64,000 nt of DNA, from assembly GCA_035439445.1 (NCBI GenBank), contig DAORKG010000007.1, forward strand, positions 1-64,000. The letters are read 5' to 3'. Under the pieces are notes generated by a model. That model saw only the letters and a program-made list of their open reading frames with translations, was not told where the DNA came from and did no database searches. Source of the stretch: UBA4416 sp035439445. GTDB lineage: Bacteria; Bacteroidota; Bacteroidia; B-17B0; Aurantibacillaceae. This document shows positions 43,815 to 53,920 of this stretch, piece after piece (the first letter of the stretch is position 1; the number at the start of each line of letters is the position of its first letter). Both the position numbers and the translations under genes were made by a program.

Positions 43815-44726
43815 TTATTTTTCAGAAACGATGGCTTTTAAAGCTTCATTTAGAGAAGGGAACTTATACTGAAATCCACTATTGATAAGCTTTTGATTAT
43901 TTACTCGCGACCCTTCCAAAAGTACATTGGCCATCTCTCCGAATATTATTTTTAGAATAAATGCAGGAACATTAGGCAGAAAAAATGGTTTTGAAAGAGA
44001 TTTTGCCAATTGTTTTGAAAAGGATTGATTTGTGCTTTCTTCAGAAGAAACGGCATTATAAATTCCATTATAATTTGAATTGAAAAGTGCTTCGTGAAAA
44101 ACAGAAACCAAATCATCTATATGAATCCAAGGCATATATTGTTTCCCGCTACCAACTGCTGAGCCTAATCCTATATTAAATAATGGTAATAACTTTTTTA
44201 AAGCGCCTCCATCTTTACTTAATACAACTCCTATTCTGATGGTACAATTTTTATTGGATAGTGTTTGAATTTCTTGATAGGCATTTTCCCATTGAATACA
44301 AGATTGTGAGAGAAAATCATTGTGTCCTTTATCAGTTTCTGTAAATATTTTTTCGGAAGTTGTCATTCCATAAATACCGATAGCGCTTGCTCCAACAAAT
44401 GATTTTAATTGAATGTTTTTCTTTTTTAAAATTGAGCTAATAAATTTTATGCTATTAACCCTTGAATCAACAATGTCTTGTTTTCTTGCATTAGTCCAAC
44501 GTTTATCAGCAATACCACTTCCGGCTAAATGAACAATGTGTTCCACATCATCAAAAGCTTTTTCATCGATTTCATTTTTCTCAACATCCCAATAAAATGA
44601 CTTTATATTGTTTGTTGATTTTGGATTTCTAGATAAAATTCTGACTTCATGTCCTTTTGAAAGTAATAGGTTAGATAATGCTTTTCCAACTAAACCAGTT
44701 CCTCCGGATATTAATATAACTCCCAT
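43815..44726 (-). CDS. TIGR01777 family NAD(P)-dependent epimerase/SDR oxidoreductase
   Basis: 303 residues. N-terminal Rossmann loop ISGGTGLVGKAL at residues 6-17, VEHIVHLAGSGI near 63-74, a WTNARKQDIVDSR segment typical of TIGR01777/YfcH, and a C-terminal DUF1731-like end (PFFLPNVPAFILKIIFGEM). Substrate unknown. Divergent from the 2Fe-2S protein gene. Confidence 0.9.
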   Translation of the reverse strand: MGVILISGGTGLVGKALSNLLLSKGHEVRILSRNPKSTNNIKSFYWDVEKNEIDEKAFDDVEHIVHLAGSGIADKRWTNARKQDIVDSRVNSIKFISSILKKKNIQLKSFVGASAIGIYGMTTSEKIFTETDKGHNDFLSQSCIQWENAYQEIQTLSNKNCTIRIGVVLSKDGGALKKLLPLFNIGLGSAVGSGKQYMPWIHIDDLVSVFHEALFNSNYNGIYNAVSSEESTNQSFSKQLAKSLSKPFFLPNVPAFILKIIFGEMANVLLEGSRVNNQKLINSGFQYKFPSLNEALKAIVSEK

Positions 44727-44750
44727 GACGTATTAATTACAATTTAGCTG

Positions 44751-44758
44751 TAACTTTG
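44751..44758 (+). promoter_or_regulatory. Candidate -7 element TAACTTTG
   Basis: TAnnTTTG match, 18 bp before the start at 44777; no -33 TTG at clear spacing. Confidence 0.45.
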
Positions 44759-44776
44759 TTCAAAGTTAATATAATT

Positions 44777-45097
44777 ATGAACCCAATATTTGACATACAT
44801 ATTTTTGTTTGCACCAATCAACGCACTGGTTCCGAAAAACTGAGTTGCGGAGAAACCCATGGCTTAGAATTAGTTGCTGAATTTAAAAAGCAATTAAAAG
44901 ATTTAAATGTTGGATTAAAAACCAGAGCTAATAAAAGTGGATGTTTGGGTATTTGTGACTTTGGACCAACCATTGCCATTTATCCTGAAGGAGTTTTTTA
45001 TGTAGGAGTAAAAAAAGAAGATGTTACTGAAATTATTCAGTCACATATCATAAATAAAAAACCAGTTGACAGGTTGTTATTAAAAGAATGGAAATAG
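44777..45097 (+). CDS. Thioredoxin-like [2Fe-2S] ferredoxin
   Basis: 106 residues from the ATG at 44777 (the frame upstream holds the promoter). Four cysteines, C12, C24, C56 and C60 (in FVCTNQ, KLSCGE and GCLGIC), have the spacing of thioredoxin-like 2Fe-2S ferredoxins. Cytoplasmic electron carrier; partner not known. Its end overlaps the next gene by 10 bp. Confidence 0.88.
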   Translation: MNPIFDIHIFVCTNQRTGSEKLSCGETHGLELVAEFKKQLKDLNVGLKTRANKSGCLGICDFGPTIAIYPEGVFYVGVKKEDVTEIIQSHIINKKPVDRLLLKEWK

Positions 45098-45435
45098 CTT
45101 TGATACAAGATTTGCAAAAGCCTGATTTATTTGAGAAATTTAAAGTTCAACTAAGTCGTGATTTTGAATTGTGCGGATTTTCAGACGTGACACCAAAGTT
45201 AATCTCTAATAATTTGGAACATGTATTTCAAGAGGTTTTGAAATCGGTAATGATTATTGAGAAAAAAGATTCCGCTTCTATTCAAAATTTATTATACAGA
45301 ATAGATGTCACTGAACTTCAAATAAAAAAGGAAGCGGCAAATCATCCTGATAAAAACTTTCAGCAAATTTTAGCTGAATTAATCGTTAAACGAATCTTAC
45401 AAAAAGTAATTTTAAAACAACAGTATTCTAAATAA
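45088..45435 (+). CDS. Conserved hypothetical protein coupled to the ferredoxin
   Basis: 115 residues, helical, charged, no membrane segment or signal. I recall similar short proteins directly behind this ferredoxin in other Bacteroidota but know no function. It starts inside the ferredoxin gene (10-bp overlap) and ends 1 nt before the GNAT gene. Confidence 0.75.
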   Translation: MEIALIQDLQKPDLFEKFKVQLSRDFELCGFSDVTPKLISNNLEHVFQEVLKSVMIIEKKDSASIQNLLYRIDVTELQIKKEAANHPDKNFQQILAELIVKRILQKVILKQQYSK

Positions 45436-45436
45436 T

Positions 45437-45904
45437 ATGGATATCGAAATAAGAAAAGGAACTCAAGCAGATATTCCATCAGCTTTGAACTTAGTAAAAG
45501 AATTAGCTGTATATGAAAAAGCTCCCACTGAAGTTGAAGTGACTATTGTAGAAATGACAGAATGGGGATTTGGTGCTGATAAACAATTTGATTTTTATGT
45601 AGCGTTATTAGATGGAGTTATTGTGGGTATGGCATTATATTACTTTAAGTACAGTACCTGGAAAGGTAAATGCTTGTTTTTAGAAGATATTATCGTAACT
45701 GAATCACAAAGAGGTAAAGGACTTGGCAAATTATTATTTGATAAAGTGGTTGAAGTAAGTAAAGACATGAAAGTGCGCCGTATGGAATGGCAAGTGTTAG
45801 ATTGGAATACTCCCGCCATTGAGTTTTATAAGAAATATGATGCTATCCTTGATGGAGAATGGGTAAATTGTAAATTAACAAACCATCAGTTGGATAAATT
45901 ATAG
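45437..45904 (+). CDS. GNAT family N-acetyltransferase
   Basis: 155 residues. Central strand motif CLFLEDIIV, then the acetyl-CoA pyrophosphate loop QRGKGLGKLL at residues 91-100, and a final DWNTPAIEFYKKYDA segment; the length and pattern fit diamine/thialysine-type acetyltransferases, which often act on polyamines or thialysine. Last gene of the three-gene unit. Confidence 0.9.
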   Translation: MDIEIRKGTQADIPSALNLVKELAVYEKAPTEVEVTIVEMTEWGFGADKQFDFYVALLDGVIVGMALYYFKYSTWKGKCLFLEDIIVTESQRGKGLGKLLFDKVVEVSKDMKVRRMEWQVLDWNTPAIEFYKKYDAILDGEWVNCKLTNHQLDKL

Positions 45905-45976
45905 TATACCTTTTTTTAGGTATTGTTTAGAGGAATTCTAAATAACATTTTTGCAATGTCAAATTGAATTGCAATT

Positions 45977-48157
45977 ATGGATATACGTTACTTATTATTT
46001 TTTACCTTAATTACCATTAGCAGCTTTGTGTCTGCTCAAAATAAAGATTCTATCAAACCTAAAGAATTAGATTTAAGCGAAATTATCATTGCCGAATACC
46101 GCACAGTAAATGGAGTGGGGCATTTGCCTGATGAAAAGGAGGGGATTATTTATGCAGGTAAAAAAACCGAAATTTTAATTACAGATAGTTTAGATGCTAA
46201 TAAAGCTATTAATAACACACGTCAAATTTTAGGAAGAACACCCGGATTAAATATAGTAGAAACTGAATCAGGTGGTTTTACTGCTAATGGTATTGCTACA
46301 CGTGGATTAAATCCTTCGCAAAGCATCGAAATGAATACGCGTCAAAACGGCTATAATATTAGTGCTGATATTTATGGTTATAATGAGGCTTATTATTTAC
46401 CCCCAATGGAAGCTGTTAGCAGAGTTGAAATGGTTCGTGGAGCAGCATCTTTACAATTTGGTTCTCAGTTTGGAGGATTAGTAAATTATGTTTTAAAAGA
46501 GGCTCCTAAATACAAGAAATTTGAATTTAATACATCTCAAACAGTTGGTAGTTTTGGATTATTTAACTCTTTCAATTCAGTTGGAGGAACAATAAAAAAA
46601 GTAAACTATTATGCTTTTGTTCAATATCGTACATTGCAAGGGTATCGACCAAATAGTCAGCAATGGCAGGTTTCAGGTTTTGGAAAATTACAATATAAAC
46701 CAACCGAAAAGTTAGCCTTATCTGTTGAATATTCTTTATTACGTAATGAATTGAAAATGCCTGGTGGCTTTACAGATAGTGCATTTGCAGCTAATCCTAA
46801 ATCATCTACTCGTTCCCGAAATTGGTTAAAAAGTCCATGGAACATTGTCAGTGCAAACTTAAAATATACTCCATCGGAAAATACAACAGTTGATTTTAAA
46901 ACTATGTTTTTATTTAGCGGACGTTCATTAGTATGGCGCAATGAAGATGGCGGACCTGAAGCATTAGATAATATTGACACTACAACTAATGAGTATGTTC
47001 CAAGAGAAGTTGGTATAGAAAAAATGCAAAACACAACTTCGGAACTTAGAATTTCTCATCGTTATCAATTAGGTAAACAAAAATCAACCATTGCGGGTGG
47101 CTTAAGATATAGTTACGCATGGTTTAACCGTAAAGGAGGTGGAGAAGGTACAACTAAAAGTGATTTTGATTTATCTATTATAGGTCCTTGGGGTTATGAT
47201 TTAGATTTCTCTACAACAAATTTAGCACCATTTGTAGAAAATATCTTTAGAATAGGAGAAAAGTTTACAGTTACACCAGGTTTTAGATTTGAGTACATTA
47301 ATAGCACAGCAACTGGTTATAAAACCGAAGATGAATTTAAAATTTATACAGAGCAAGTTCGTAACCGTTATTTTCCTTTGTTTGGTACCGGTTTAGAGTT
47401 TAAACCAACATATAACACGAGTTTATACGGAAATATTAGCCAGGCATACAGACCTATTGATTATGGGCAATTGGAACCATTAGGTGTGATTTCTAAAATC
47501 GACTCAAAATTAAAAGACGCAACAGGTTTTAATTCTGATATTGGCTATAGAGGCACAGTGAAAAATTATTTGAACTTTGATATTGGTGCTTTTTATATGG
47601 CTTATAACAACAGAATAGGTGTTGTATTAAAAACAAATGAACTTGGAGAAGAATATACTTATAGAACAAATATTGCTAATAGTGTTCATCAAGGTGTTGA
47701 AGCTTATGTTGAATTTAATATTATTAAATGCATTAATCCGGCATCAAAATATGGTATTAGCATTTTTGATTCTTATTCATTTATAGACGCTAAATACACC
47801 ACAGGAGAATTTAAAGGGAACAGAGTAGAAGCGTCTGCAAATACAATCAATCGTATTGGTTTAATTTTAAATGGTAATCATTTCTCAATCACTTGTCAGT
47901 ATAATTATGTAGGCGATGCTTTTGGTGATGCTTCAAATATAAAAGTAAGTTCTGATCCTGTTGCTGGTTATATTCCCGCATATAGTGTGATTGATTGCAG
48001 CGCTAGTTATAAATACAAAAACTACGCTATTAAATTAGGTGGTAATAACTTAGCTGATAAGGCTTATTTTACACGTCGTACAGATGAATACCCTGGTCCC
48101 GGAATAATTCCTTCAATCGGTAGAAGTTGGTATATAGGTTTAAGTGCAAAATTTTAA
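45977..48157 (+). CDS. TonB-dependent outer-membrane receptor
   Basis: 726 residues. Signal peptide (about 1-21), TonB box region, plug domain (ILGRTPGLNIVETESGGFTANGIATRG at about 87-113, VEMVRGAASLQFG), then a beta-barrel ending in a canonical terminal Phe (YIGLSAKF). Size and organisation are of the FecA/iron-complex type. It is followed, 9 bp on, by the di-heme peroxidase lipoprotein; the two look like one operon. Ligand not deducible from sequence. Confidence 0.92.
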   Translation: MDIRYLLFFTLITISSFVSAQNKDSIKPKELDLSEIIIAEYRTVNGVGHLPDEKEGIIYAGKKTEILITDSLDANKAINNTRQILGRTPGLNIVETESGGFTANGIATRGLNPSQSIEMNTRQNGYNISADIYGYNEAYYLPPMEAVSRVEMVRGAASLQFGSQFGGLVNYVLKEAPKYKKFEFNTSQTVGSFGLFNSFNSVGGTIKKVNYYAFVQYRTLQGYRPNSQQWQVSGFGKLQYKPTEKLALSVEYSLLRNELKMPGGFTDSAFAANPKSSTRSRNWLKSPWNIVSANLKYTPSENTTVDFKTMFLFSGRSLVWRNEDGGPEALDNIDTTTNEYVPREVGIEKMQNTTSELRISHRYQLGKQKSTIAGGLRYSYAWFNRKGGGEGTTKSDFDLSIIGPWGYDLDFSTTNLAPFVENIFRIGEKFTVTPGFRFEYINSTATGYKTEDEFKIYTEQVRNRYFPLFGTGLEFKPTYNTSLYGNISQAYRPIDYGQLEPLGVISKIDSKLKDATGFNSDIGYRGTVKNYLNFDIGAFYMAYNNRIGVVLKTNELGEEYTYRTNIANSVHQGVEAYVEFNIIKCINPASKYGISIFDSYSFIDAKYTTGEFKGNRVEASANTINRIGLILNGNHFSITCQYNYVGDAFGDASNIKVSSDPVAGYIPAYSVIDCSASYKYKNYAIKLGGNNLADKAYFTRRTDEYPGPGIIPSIGRSWYIGLSAKF

Positions 48158-48166
48158 TAATAAACT

Positions 48167-49270
48167 ATGATTCATTTAAAAAAAATTCAAAGCTTTTTAA
48201 TTCTTATTCTGTTGGTTTTTTTCACATCTTGTAAAAAAGATAAAAACATTACCATTGTTGAACAGAATGACAAAATAAAACTAGGTAAAAAAATATTTTT
48301 TGATAAAGGATTGTCAAATCCTATTGGGCAATCTTGTTCCAGTTGTCATAGCCCAGAAACTGGTTTTAGTGATTTAAATCACAACATTGTTTCTGAGGGA
48401 GCAGTTGACGGATTGTTTGGGAATAGAAATGCGCCAAATGTTTCTTATGCTATGTTCTCAATGCCTTTATATTACGATTCTGTTGATTCAACCTATGTTG
48501 GTGGATTCTTTCACGATGGAAGAGTAAACTCTTTGCAAGAGCAAGCTATTAAACCTTTCTTTAATCCATTGGAGATGAATATTGAAAATGTAAGCATGCT
48601 TATTTCTAAAGTAAAAAGCAGCAATTACTATTATTTATATAAAGAAGTTTATGGAGATATAACAGATGAAGATAAAGCTTTGAGAAATATTGCAGATGCA
48701 ATTGCTGCTTACGAACAATCATCAGAAGTTAATCCTTTTACATCGAAATATGATTATTACTTAAAAGGACAGGCAGTTTTAACTGCTCAAGAAATGAGAG
48801 GAATGAAAGTTTTTACAGATACAGCTAAGGGTAAATGTGCCAACTGTCATATTATTGATGAAGATGAAGAAACAGGTAAAGTATTGTTTACTGATTTTAC
48901 TTATGATAATATTGGATTGCCAAAGAATATGAATAATCCTTTTTATACTATGTCGGCTAACTATAATCCATTAGGTGCATCATATATAGATTATGGATTG
49001 GGTGCATTTTTAAATAATAGTAATTACAACGGACAATTTAAAGTGCCTACTTTACGTAATGTTGCTATTTCTGCCCCGTATTTTCATAATGGAGTTTTTA
49101 ATACATTAGAAGATGCTGTTCATTTCTACAATAAAAGAGATTCGCTATTTCCAAATCCTGAAGTGTCTGCTAATGTTAATAAAACTGAATTGGGTAAACT
49201 AAAATTAAGTTCACAGGACGAGAAAGATTTAGTAGCGTTTTTAAAAACGTTAACTGATGGCTACAAGTAA
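48167..49270 (+). CDS. Di-heme cytochrome-c peroxidase / MauG-family lipoprotein
   Basis: 367 residues. A lipoprotein signal (lipobox FFTSC, C22). Two heme c motifs: C57-S-S-C60-H61 and C224-A-N-C227-H228. Other marks of the family: FHDGRV near residue 115, QEQAIKPFFNPLEM, and a C-terminal NVAISAPYFHNGVFNTLEDAVHFY segment. Expected in the periplasm or outer membrane; reduces H2O2 or oxidises a partner. Behind the TonB-dependent receptor. Confidence 0.92.
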   Translation: MIHLKKIQSFLILILLVFFTSCKKDKNITIVEQNDKIKLGKKIFFDKGLSNPIGQSCSSCHSPETGFSDLNHNIVSEGAVDGLFGNRNAPNVSYAMFSMPLYYDSVDSTYVGGFFHDGRVNSLQEQAIKPFFNPLEMNIENVSMLISKVKSSNYYYLYKEVYGDITDEDKALRNIADAIAAYEQSSEVNPFTSKYDYYLKGQAVLTAQEMRGMKVFTDTAKGKCANCHIIDEDEETGKVLFTDFTYDNIGLPKNMNNPFYTMSANYNPLGASYIDYGLGAFLNNSNYNGQFKVPTLRNVAISAPYFHNGVFNTLEDAVHFYNKRDSLFPNPEVSANVNKTELGKLKLSSQDEKDLVAFLKTLTDGYK

Positions 49271-49280
49271 AAGCTCGAAT

Positions 49281-52200
49281 TTACTTAACAATTAATTTTT
49301 TTCTGTATATATTTTGATCAGATGATACGGTTATGAAATATACTCCTTTCGCTAACTCATGGGTTAAGTTGATAGTAAATTTCATGTCCTCATTTGATGC
49401 TATCATTTTAGAATAAGTTTCTTTCCCAGAAACATCATGAATAGAGATAATAATGATATTTTCAACCACTTCATCAAATGCAATATTAATTTCTGAACCA
49501 TCGTTCGGATTTGGATATACTTCAAATGAAAAATCCTTAGTGTTATTGAATTCCACAGATTGGATTTGAGAATACTTGAAAGTACCATCAAAATCAACTT
49601 GTTTTAATCTGTAATACGATACTCCGCGATATGGTTTATAATCATTTGAATAATAACTTAAATGTGTGAGGCTATTTCCTGCTCCATCAACAATAGTAAC
49701 TTTTTCAAAATTAAGCCCATCTTTGGATCTTTCTATAACATAATAATCATTATTTGATTCTGTTGCAGTTTCCCATTTTACATCAACTTGTTGATTATTT
49801 TTTATGGCTGTAAAAGAAAGTAATTCTATTGGTAATGGGTTTCCACCACCGATCGCATCGCCTAGTGTAAATCTACTATAGTTTGTAAAGGCAGATGGTG
49901 ATGATGTTGAAGTTATAAACCCAGCTGGTGCTCCTGAACCAGTTCCGCCAATATCAATCCATGTAGTTGGTGCGGCAGAAGTGTTTTTTACAATTCTTAA
50001 ATTACTTGGATCTCTTACTTCATCACCATCTAAATAATATAAAGTAATTGACTGAGTACCAGTTAGAGATTGTGTTGGAAGTGCAGCTCCAGTGCTTGTT
50101 AAAGTTCTGTCAACATCCCAATAATTTATATCAGAAACCGTATCAACAGTTGCAGGTAATGTATATCCTAATGATCTTGCAGATGCATTAATAACCTCTG
50201 CTTTGTATGTAATAGATGTTGTAACACTATTTCTTTCTCCTAAAATTACGGGGCGCCATTTTGTACCCTTACCTACTGGAAATGTTAAACTGTTTAATGT
50301 GTTACTCGTAACATTATAGTAACATGGTCCGTTAATAAATGAATTGGCACTACCAATGTTGGAAGTTACAGTCTCATCTGTGAGTGTTATGCTATTTGTA
50401 GATGACGAGATGATGTTGCCGGATGTCATTAACAAGCTGTTTGAAATATTTAATGGAACATTTAATGTTATTGAACCACTTGATGTTGTATTCATTACTA
50501 AGTTACGGATAGTTGGGATAAATGAGTTTGAACCTAAAAATAATTGTGTCCCATTACCTTCTATTGTAACAGTTCCTGATGTTGTTCCGCCGCAAAATGT
50601 TATTGATGAATTTGTACCTATAGTAGAGATGTTTTTTGAAAATGTTCCGTTAGTTGCATAGCAAGGAACTAATGCTCCAGAAGATAATTGATTAAAAATT
50701 ACATTTGCATTAAAATCATCAGCTACAGTGTTACCTAGGTACCAATAACCAGTTCCGTTATTTATAAAAGTTGTTGTCCCATTAAATACGTTTCCTCCAT
50801 AACTAGATAAACTAGACGCGCCATTTGCCTGAAAATTATTCGTGCCGTTAAAGGTTCCTCCTCTTAAATTAATGTTAGGAGAAGTAAAACTTACATTTCC
50901 ATTAAAAACACATCTTGTTGGAGCTGAATTATTATTTGCTACAAATATGGTTGAATTAGTTGGAGCACCACTAATTGTGCTATTTGGAAGATTATTGGTT
51001 TGATTGATACTGTTAAAGTATATATTAGTGGCACCTAAAATAGTTCCGTCAATTATCTGCCCTGATGAAGTTAAGGTAACTGATGAATAGCCTGTTGACG
51101 ACCCAATGTAAATGTCACCAACAGAAGTTGCTAACGAATTTAATTGTAAAGTATTTTCAATGGTTACTGTGCTTGTGTTTGTTGAAGTTGCATCTCCGAT
51201 GGTTACATTTCCGGTTAAAGAAACATTGATAATAATTGGGCCATGAAATATATGACTATTGTTCCCAGTTCCATTTTGGCGTCCTACAAAAAATCCACCT
51301 GAAGTTGTACTGATAATTGTGGTTGTGCCATAATATTCATTTCCTATAGAATTTGCACCTACAATAAAATTATTATTTGTTGCGCCAGCTATATTTGTTC
51401 CATTTGCATCAAATGTAGCATTGTAAAATATATCTGGTGTGGGATTGTTATGGCCCATTCTCCATCGAGCAGCTGTTGCTGTTGTTTTAAAGTAACAACT
51501 TGGTCCATAAAAGATATTTCCACCGGCAAAATCATCAACAGATGGCCCTGTTTTTGTGAAATTTGTTGCACCATAAAATTTTGAACCAATCCATGTGCTA
51601 CTATTTGATGTCATTGTAATAGACACAGCGCCAGTTGTAGTATTGGTACCTACTGTAAAATTATTGAAATCAACAGTATAAGTATCCGTAGGGTCAGTAA
51701 TTGTAATAGAAGAGCCAGGAACGGTTGTCATAATTGTGCCATTACTTAATGCAGAAGTTGCACTACCACCAGTGATAATTAAATTATTTCCGCTCAAGTT
51801 TAATGCACCTGCGGTCCAGTCAATATCATTGGTGATATTTAAATTTTTATTGATTGATAATTGGGGACTTGTGCCAAATGAGTTGTTAATAGTAGCATTA
51901 TAAAACGTTTCGCCGGATGTTAATGGAGTTGATATACTTTGTGAATTCAATGTGCCTCCAAATGTTACTCTGGATGTTTGCTCAATAAATGGGTCTGCGT
52001 TTGAACTTGTAATTTGCCAATTTCCATTTATTTGTATATTGTATGGAGTACTTGTCATATCCAACTGAGTTGTTCCGGAAACGGATAGGTTACCATTCAC
52101 TGTAAATGTGACAGAGGCTGTTTTTGTACCGGAATTTGATAATGACAAATTATAATAGTTTGTAATTGCTGAATTTAATGTTTGATTAGTGCCGGCGTAT

Positions 52201-52760
52201 TCAATTGTTCCATTAGTATTTGTGTATGTCCCCCCACCAATGTAAGTTCCTGTAACACGAAGCAACCCTGTTCCTAAAAATGTAACTGAGTTTCGAAGGA
52301 CTGTAGCACCGAGAGAAATATTCCCATTTACATTCAGCGTGCCGGTATTAATTGAAATTGCACAAACTCGATTATTATTACCCGAATTTGTACTATTCAA
52401 TCCGTTACAATTTACAAATCCATTACCTGCATCCAATAAATTTGTATTAGCTGATGTAATTGGTGGAACAATTGTAATGGTATTACTAACTGTCAAGGTA
52501 AAACCACTATTAACTGTAAGTGTGTTAGATGTGGCAGCAGACGAACCAATTGTAATGGAATTACAAGTATAGTTTCCATCTACAGATAATGTTCGGCCTC
52601 CTGAGATAACTATGTCATCACCAGGGTTTGGTAAAATACCACCAGGCCAAGGGGCATTTGGCGTGGTTGAACTCCAATTTCCGCTTCCAGCAATAGTAAT
52701 GGTAGCAGATTTTACAAGAAAACAAAGTAATAAAAGCCAAAGAGTAAAAAAAATCTTCAT
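49281..52760 (-). CDS. Large T9SS type A cargo protein with repeated beta-structure
   Basis: 1159 residues. Signal peptide ends about residue 18. The main part (about 20-950) is Asn/Thr/Ser/Gly-rich with repeated short beta segments (ANNNFIVGANS- and NGTNNFQANG-like units), which suggests a beta-helix passenger. It has a fibronectin-like segment before the end (PLPIELLSFTAIKNNQQVDV), and a T9SS type A sorting domain in the last 80 residues (VYPNPNDGSEINIAFDEV, ending YRKKLIVK). Surface-exposed or secreted; function unknown. Confidence 0.85.
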   Translation of the reverse strand: MKIFFTLWLLLLCFLVKSATITIAGSGNWSSTTPNAPWPGGILPNPGDDIVISGGRTLSVDGNYTCNSITIGSSAATSNTLTVNSGFTLTVSNTITIVPPITSANTNLLDAGNGFVNCNGLNSTNSGNNNRVCAISINTGTLNVNGNISLGATVLRNSVTFLGTGLLRVTGTYIGGGTYTNTNGTIEYAGTNQTLNSAITNYYNLSLSNSGTKTASVTFTVNGNLSVSGTTQLDMTSTPYNIQINGNWQITSSNADPFIEQTSRVTFGGTLNSQSISTPLTSGETFYNATINNSFGTSPQLSINKNLNITNDIDWTAGALNLSGNNLIITGGSATSALSNGTIMTTVPGSSITITDPTDTYTVDFNNFTVGTNTTTGAVSITMTSNSSTWIGSKFYGATNFTKTGPSVDDFAGGNIFYGPSCYFKTTATAARWRMGHNNPTPDIFYNATFDANGTNIAGATNNNFIVGANSIGNEYYGTTTIISTTSGGFFVGRQNGTGNNSHIFHGPIIINVSLTGNVTIGDATSTNTSTVTIENTLQLNSLATSVGDIYIGSSTGYSSVTLTSSGQIIDGTILGATNIYFNSINQTNNLPNSTISGAPTNSTIFVANNNSAPTRCVFNGNVSFTSPNINLRGGTFNGTNNFQANGASSLSSYGGNVFNGTTTFINNGTGYWYLGNTVADDFNANVIFNQLSSGALVPCYATNGTFSKNISTIGTNSSITFCGGTTSGTVTIEGNGTQLFLGSNSFIPTIRNLVMNTTSSGSITLNVPLNISNSLLMTSGNIISSSTNSITLTDETVTSNIGSANSFINGPCYYNVTSNTLNSLTFPVGKGTKWRPVILGERNSVTTSITYKAEVINASARSLGYTLPATVDTVSDINYWDVDRTLTSTGAALPTQSLTGTQSITLYYLDGDEVRDPSNLRIVKNTSAAPTTWIDIGGTGSGAPAGFITSTSSPSAFTNYSRFTLGDAIGGGNPLPIELLSFTAIKNNQQVDVKWETATESNNDYYVIERSKDGLNFEKVTIVDGAGNSLTHLSYYSNDYKPYRGVSYYRLKQVDFDGTFKYSQIQSVEFNNTKDFSFEVYPNPNDGSEINIAFDEVVENIIIISIHDVSGKETYSKMIASNEDMKFTINLTHELAKGVYFITVSSDQNIYRKKLIVK

Positions 52761-52899
52761 ATAAAATAGGTTAAAATAAACTCTTGTATTTGGTAATCAA
52801 TCATATACAAAGTTATAACTATTTCGAAGATTTCAAAATATATTATATAAAGTTGCTTTTGTGCTAACTGATATTTTAAATATAGTTACGCTTTTTTTA

Positions 52900-53919
52900 C
52901 TATATGCTCTTTACACAATCAATAAAGAATTTCACTTTATTTTTATCTAAATCGGGATATAAGCCATGACCCAAGTTGGCAATATAACGTTGTTTGCCAA
53001 ATGCATTTACCATTTTACGGGCTGTAGTTTCAATGGTTTTTTCATCTGCATATAACATGCATGGGTCTGCATTTCCCTGCAATGTTTTTTCGTGGCCAAT
53101 AATAATACGTGCATCTTGTGGATTAATTGTCCAGTCTAAACCAATAGTGTTGCAGTTTAATTTTGCCATATCCGCTAAAGCAAAGTGTGCATCTTTTGCA
53201 AACACTGTAACCGGTACTAATGGTTCAATGGCATCACAAATTTTTGAAATATATTTTAATGAGAATTCTAAATATTGTTCAGGACCTAAAACACCAGCCC
53301 AACTGTCAAAAATTTGAACCATATCAGCACCCGCAGCAATTTGTCCTTTTAAGTAGTTAATGGTGCTTTGAGTAATTTTTTCTAATAATTGATGAGCTAA
53401 AGCAGGTTCTTGATACAAGAATTTTTTTGCCTGACTAAAGGTTTTACTACCACTTCCTTCAACCATATAAGCCATTAATGTCCATGGAGCACCTCCAAAA
53501 CCAATTAATGGTACTCTGTTATTCAAATCTTTTTTAGTCAATTTGATTGCTTGAATCACATAATCTAAATCTCCCGCATCAGCAATATGTAAATCATCAA
53601 TGTCTTTTTGAGATTTAATTGTTTTTTCAAAGTTAGGGCCTTTTGCTTCTATCATTTGATATGGTAAGCCCATTGCTTCAGGAATTACTAATATGTCAGA
53701 GAAAATAATGGCAGCATCAACTCCTAAAATATCAACCGGTTGTATGGTTACTTCAGCTGCTAATTCAGGATTTTTTACAAACTCAATAAAGTTTTTTGCT
53801 CGAGCTCTGGTTGCTTTATATTCTGGTAATATGCGTCCTGCCTGACGCATTAACCAAATTGGTACACGTTCAACTTTCTCTCCTCTAGCTGCCCTTAGTA
53901 TAATGTCGTTTTGATACAT
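52900..53919 (-). CDS. hemE: Uroporphyrinogen decarboxylase
   Basis: 339 residues. Decarboxylates uroporphyrinogen III to coproporphyrinogen III in heme synthesis. Family signatures PIWLMRQAGRILPEY near residue 21 and GFGGAPWTLMAYMVEGSGSK near 141 are complete. It follows the bestrophin gene with a 1-nt gap. The preceding pathway gene, hemD, is 27 kb away. Confidence 0.95.
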   Translation of the reverse strand: MYQNDIILRAARGEKVERVPIWLMRQAGRILPEYKATRARAKNFIEFVKNPELAAEVTIQPVDILGVDAAIIFSDILVIPEAMGLPYQMIEAKGPNFEKTIKSQKDIDDLHIADAGDLDYVIQAIKLTKKDLNNRVPLIGFGGAPWTLMAYMVEGSGSKTFSQAKKFLYQEPALAHQLLEKITQSTINYLKGQIAAGADMVQIFDSWAGVLGPEQYLEFSLKYISKICDAIEPLVPVTVFAKDAHFALADMAKLNCNTIGLDWTINPQDARIIIGHEKTLQGNADPCMLYADEKTIETTARKMVNAFGKQRYIANLGHGLYPDLDKNKVKFFIDCVKSI

Positions 53920-53920
53920 A

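Noticed and set aside
45905..45976. A hairpin ATACC/GGTAT after the GNAT gene as a terminator.
   Set aside because: Stem too short, the T-run is in the loop rather than after the stem.
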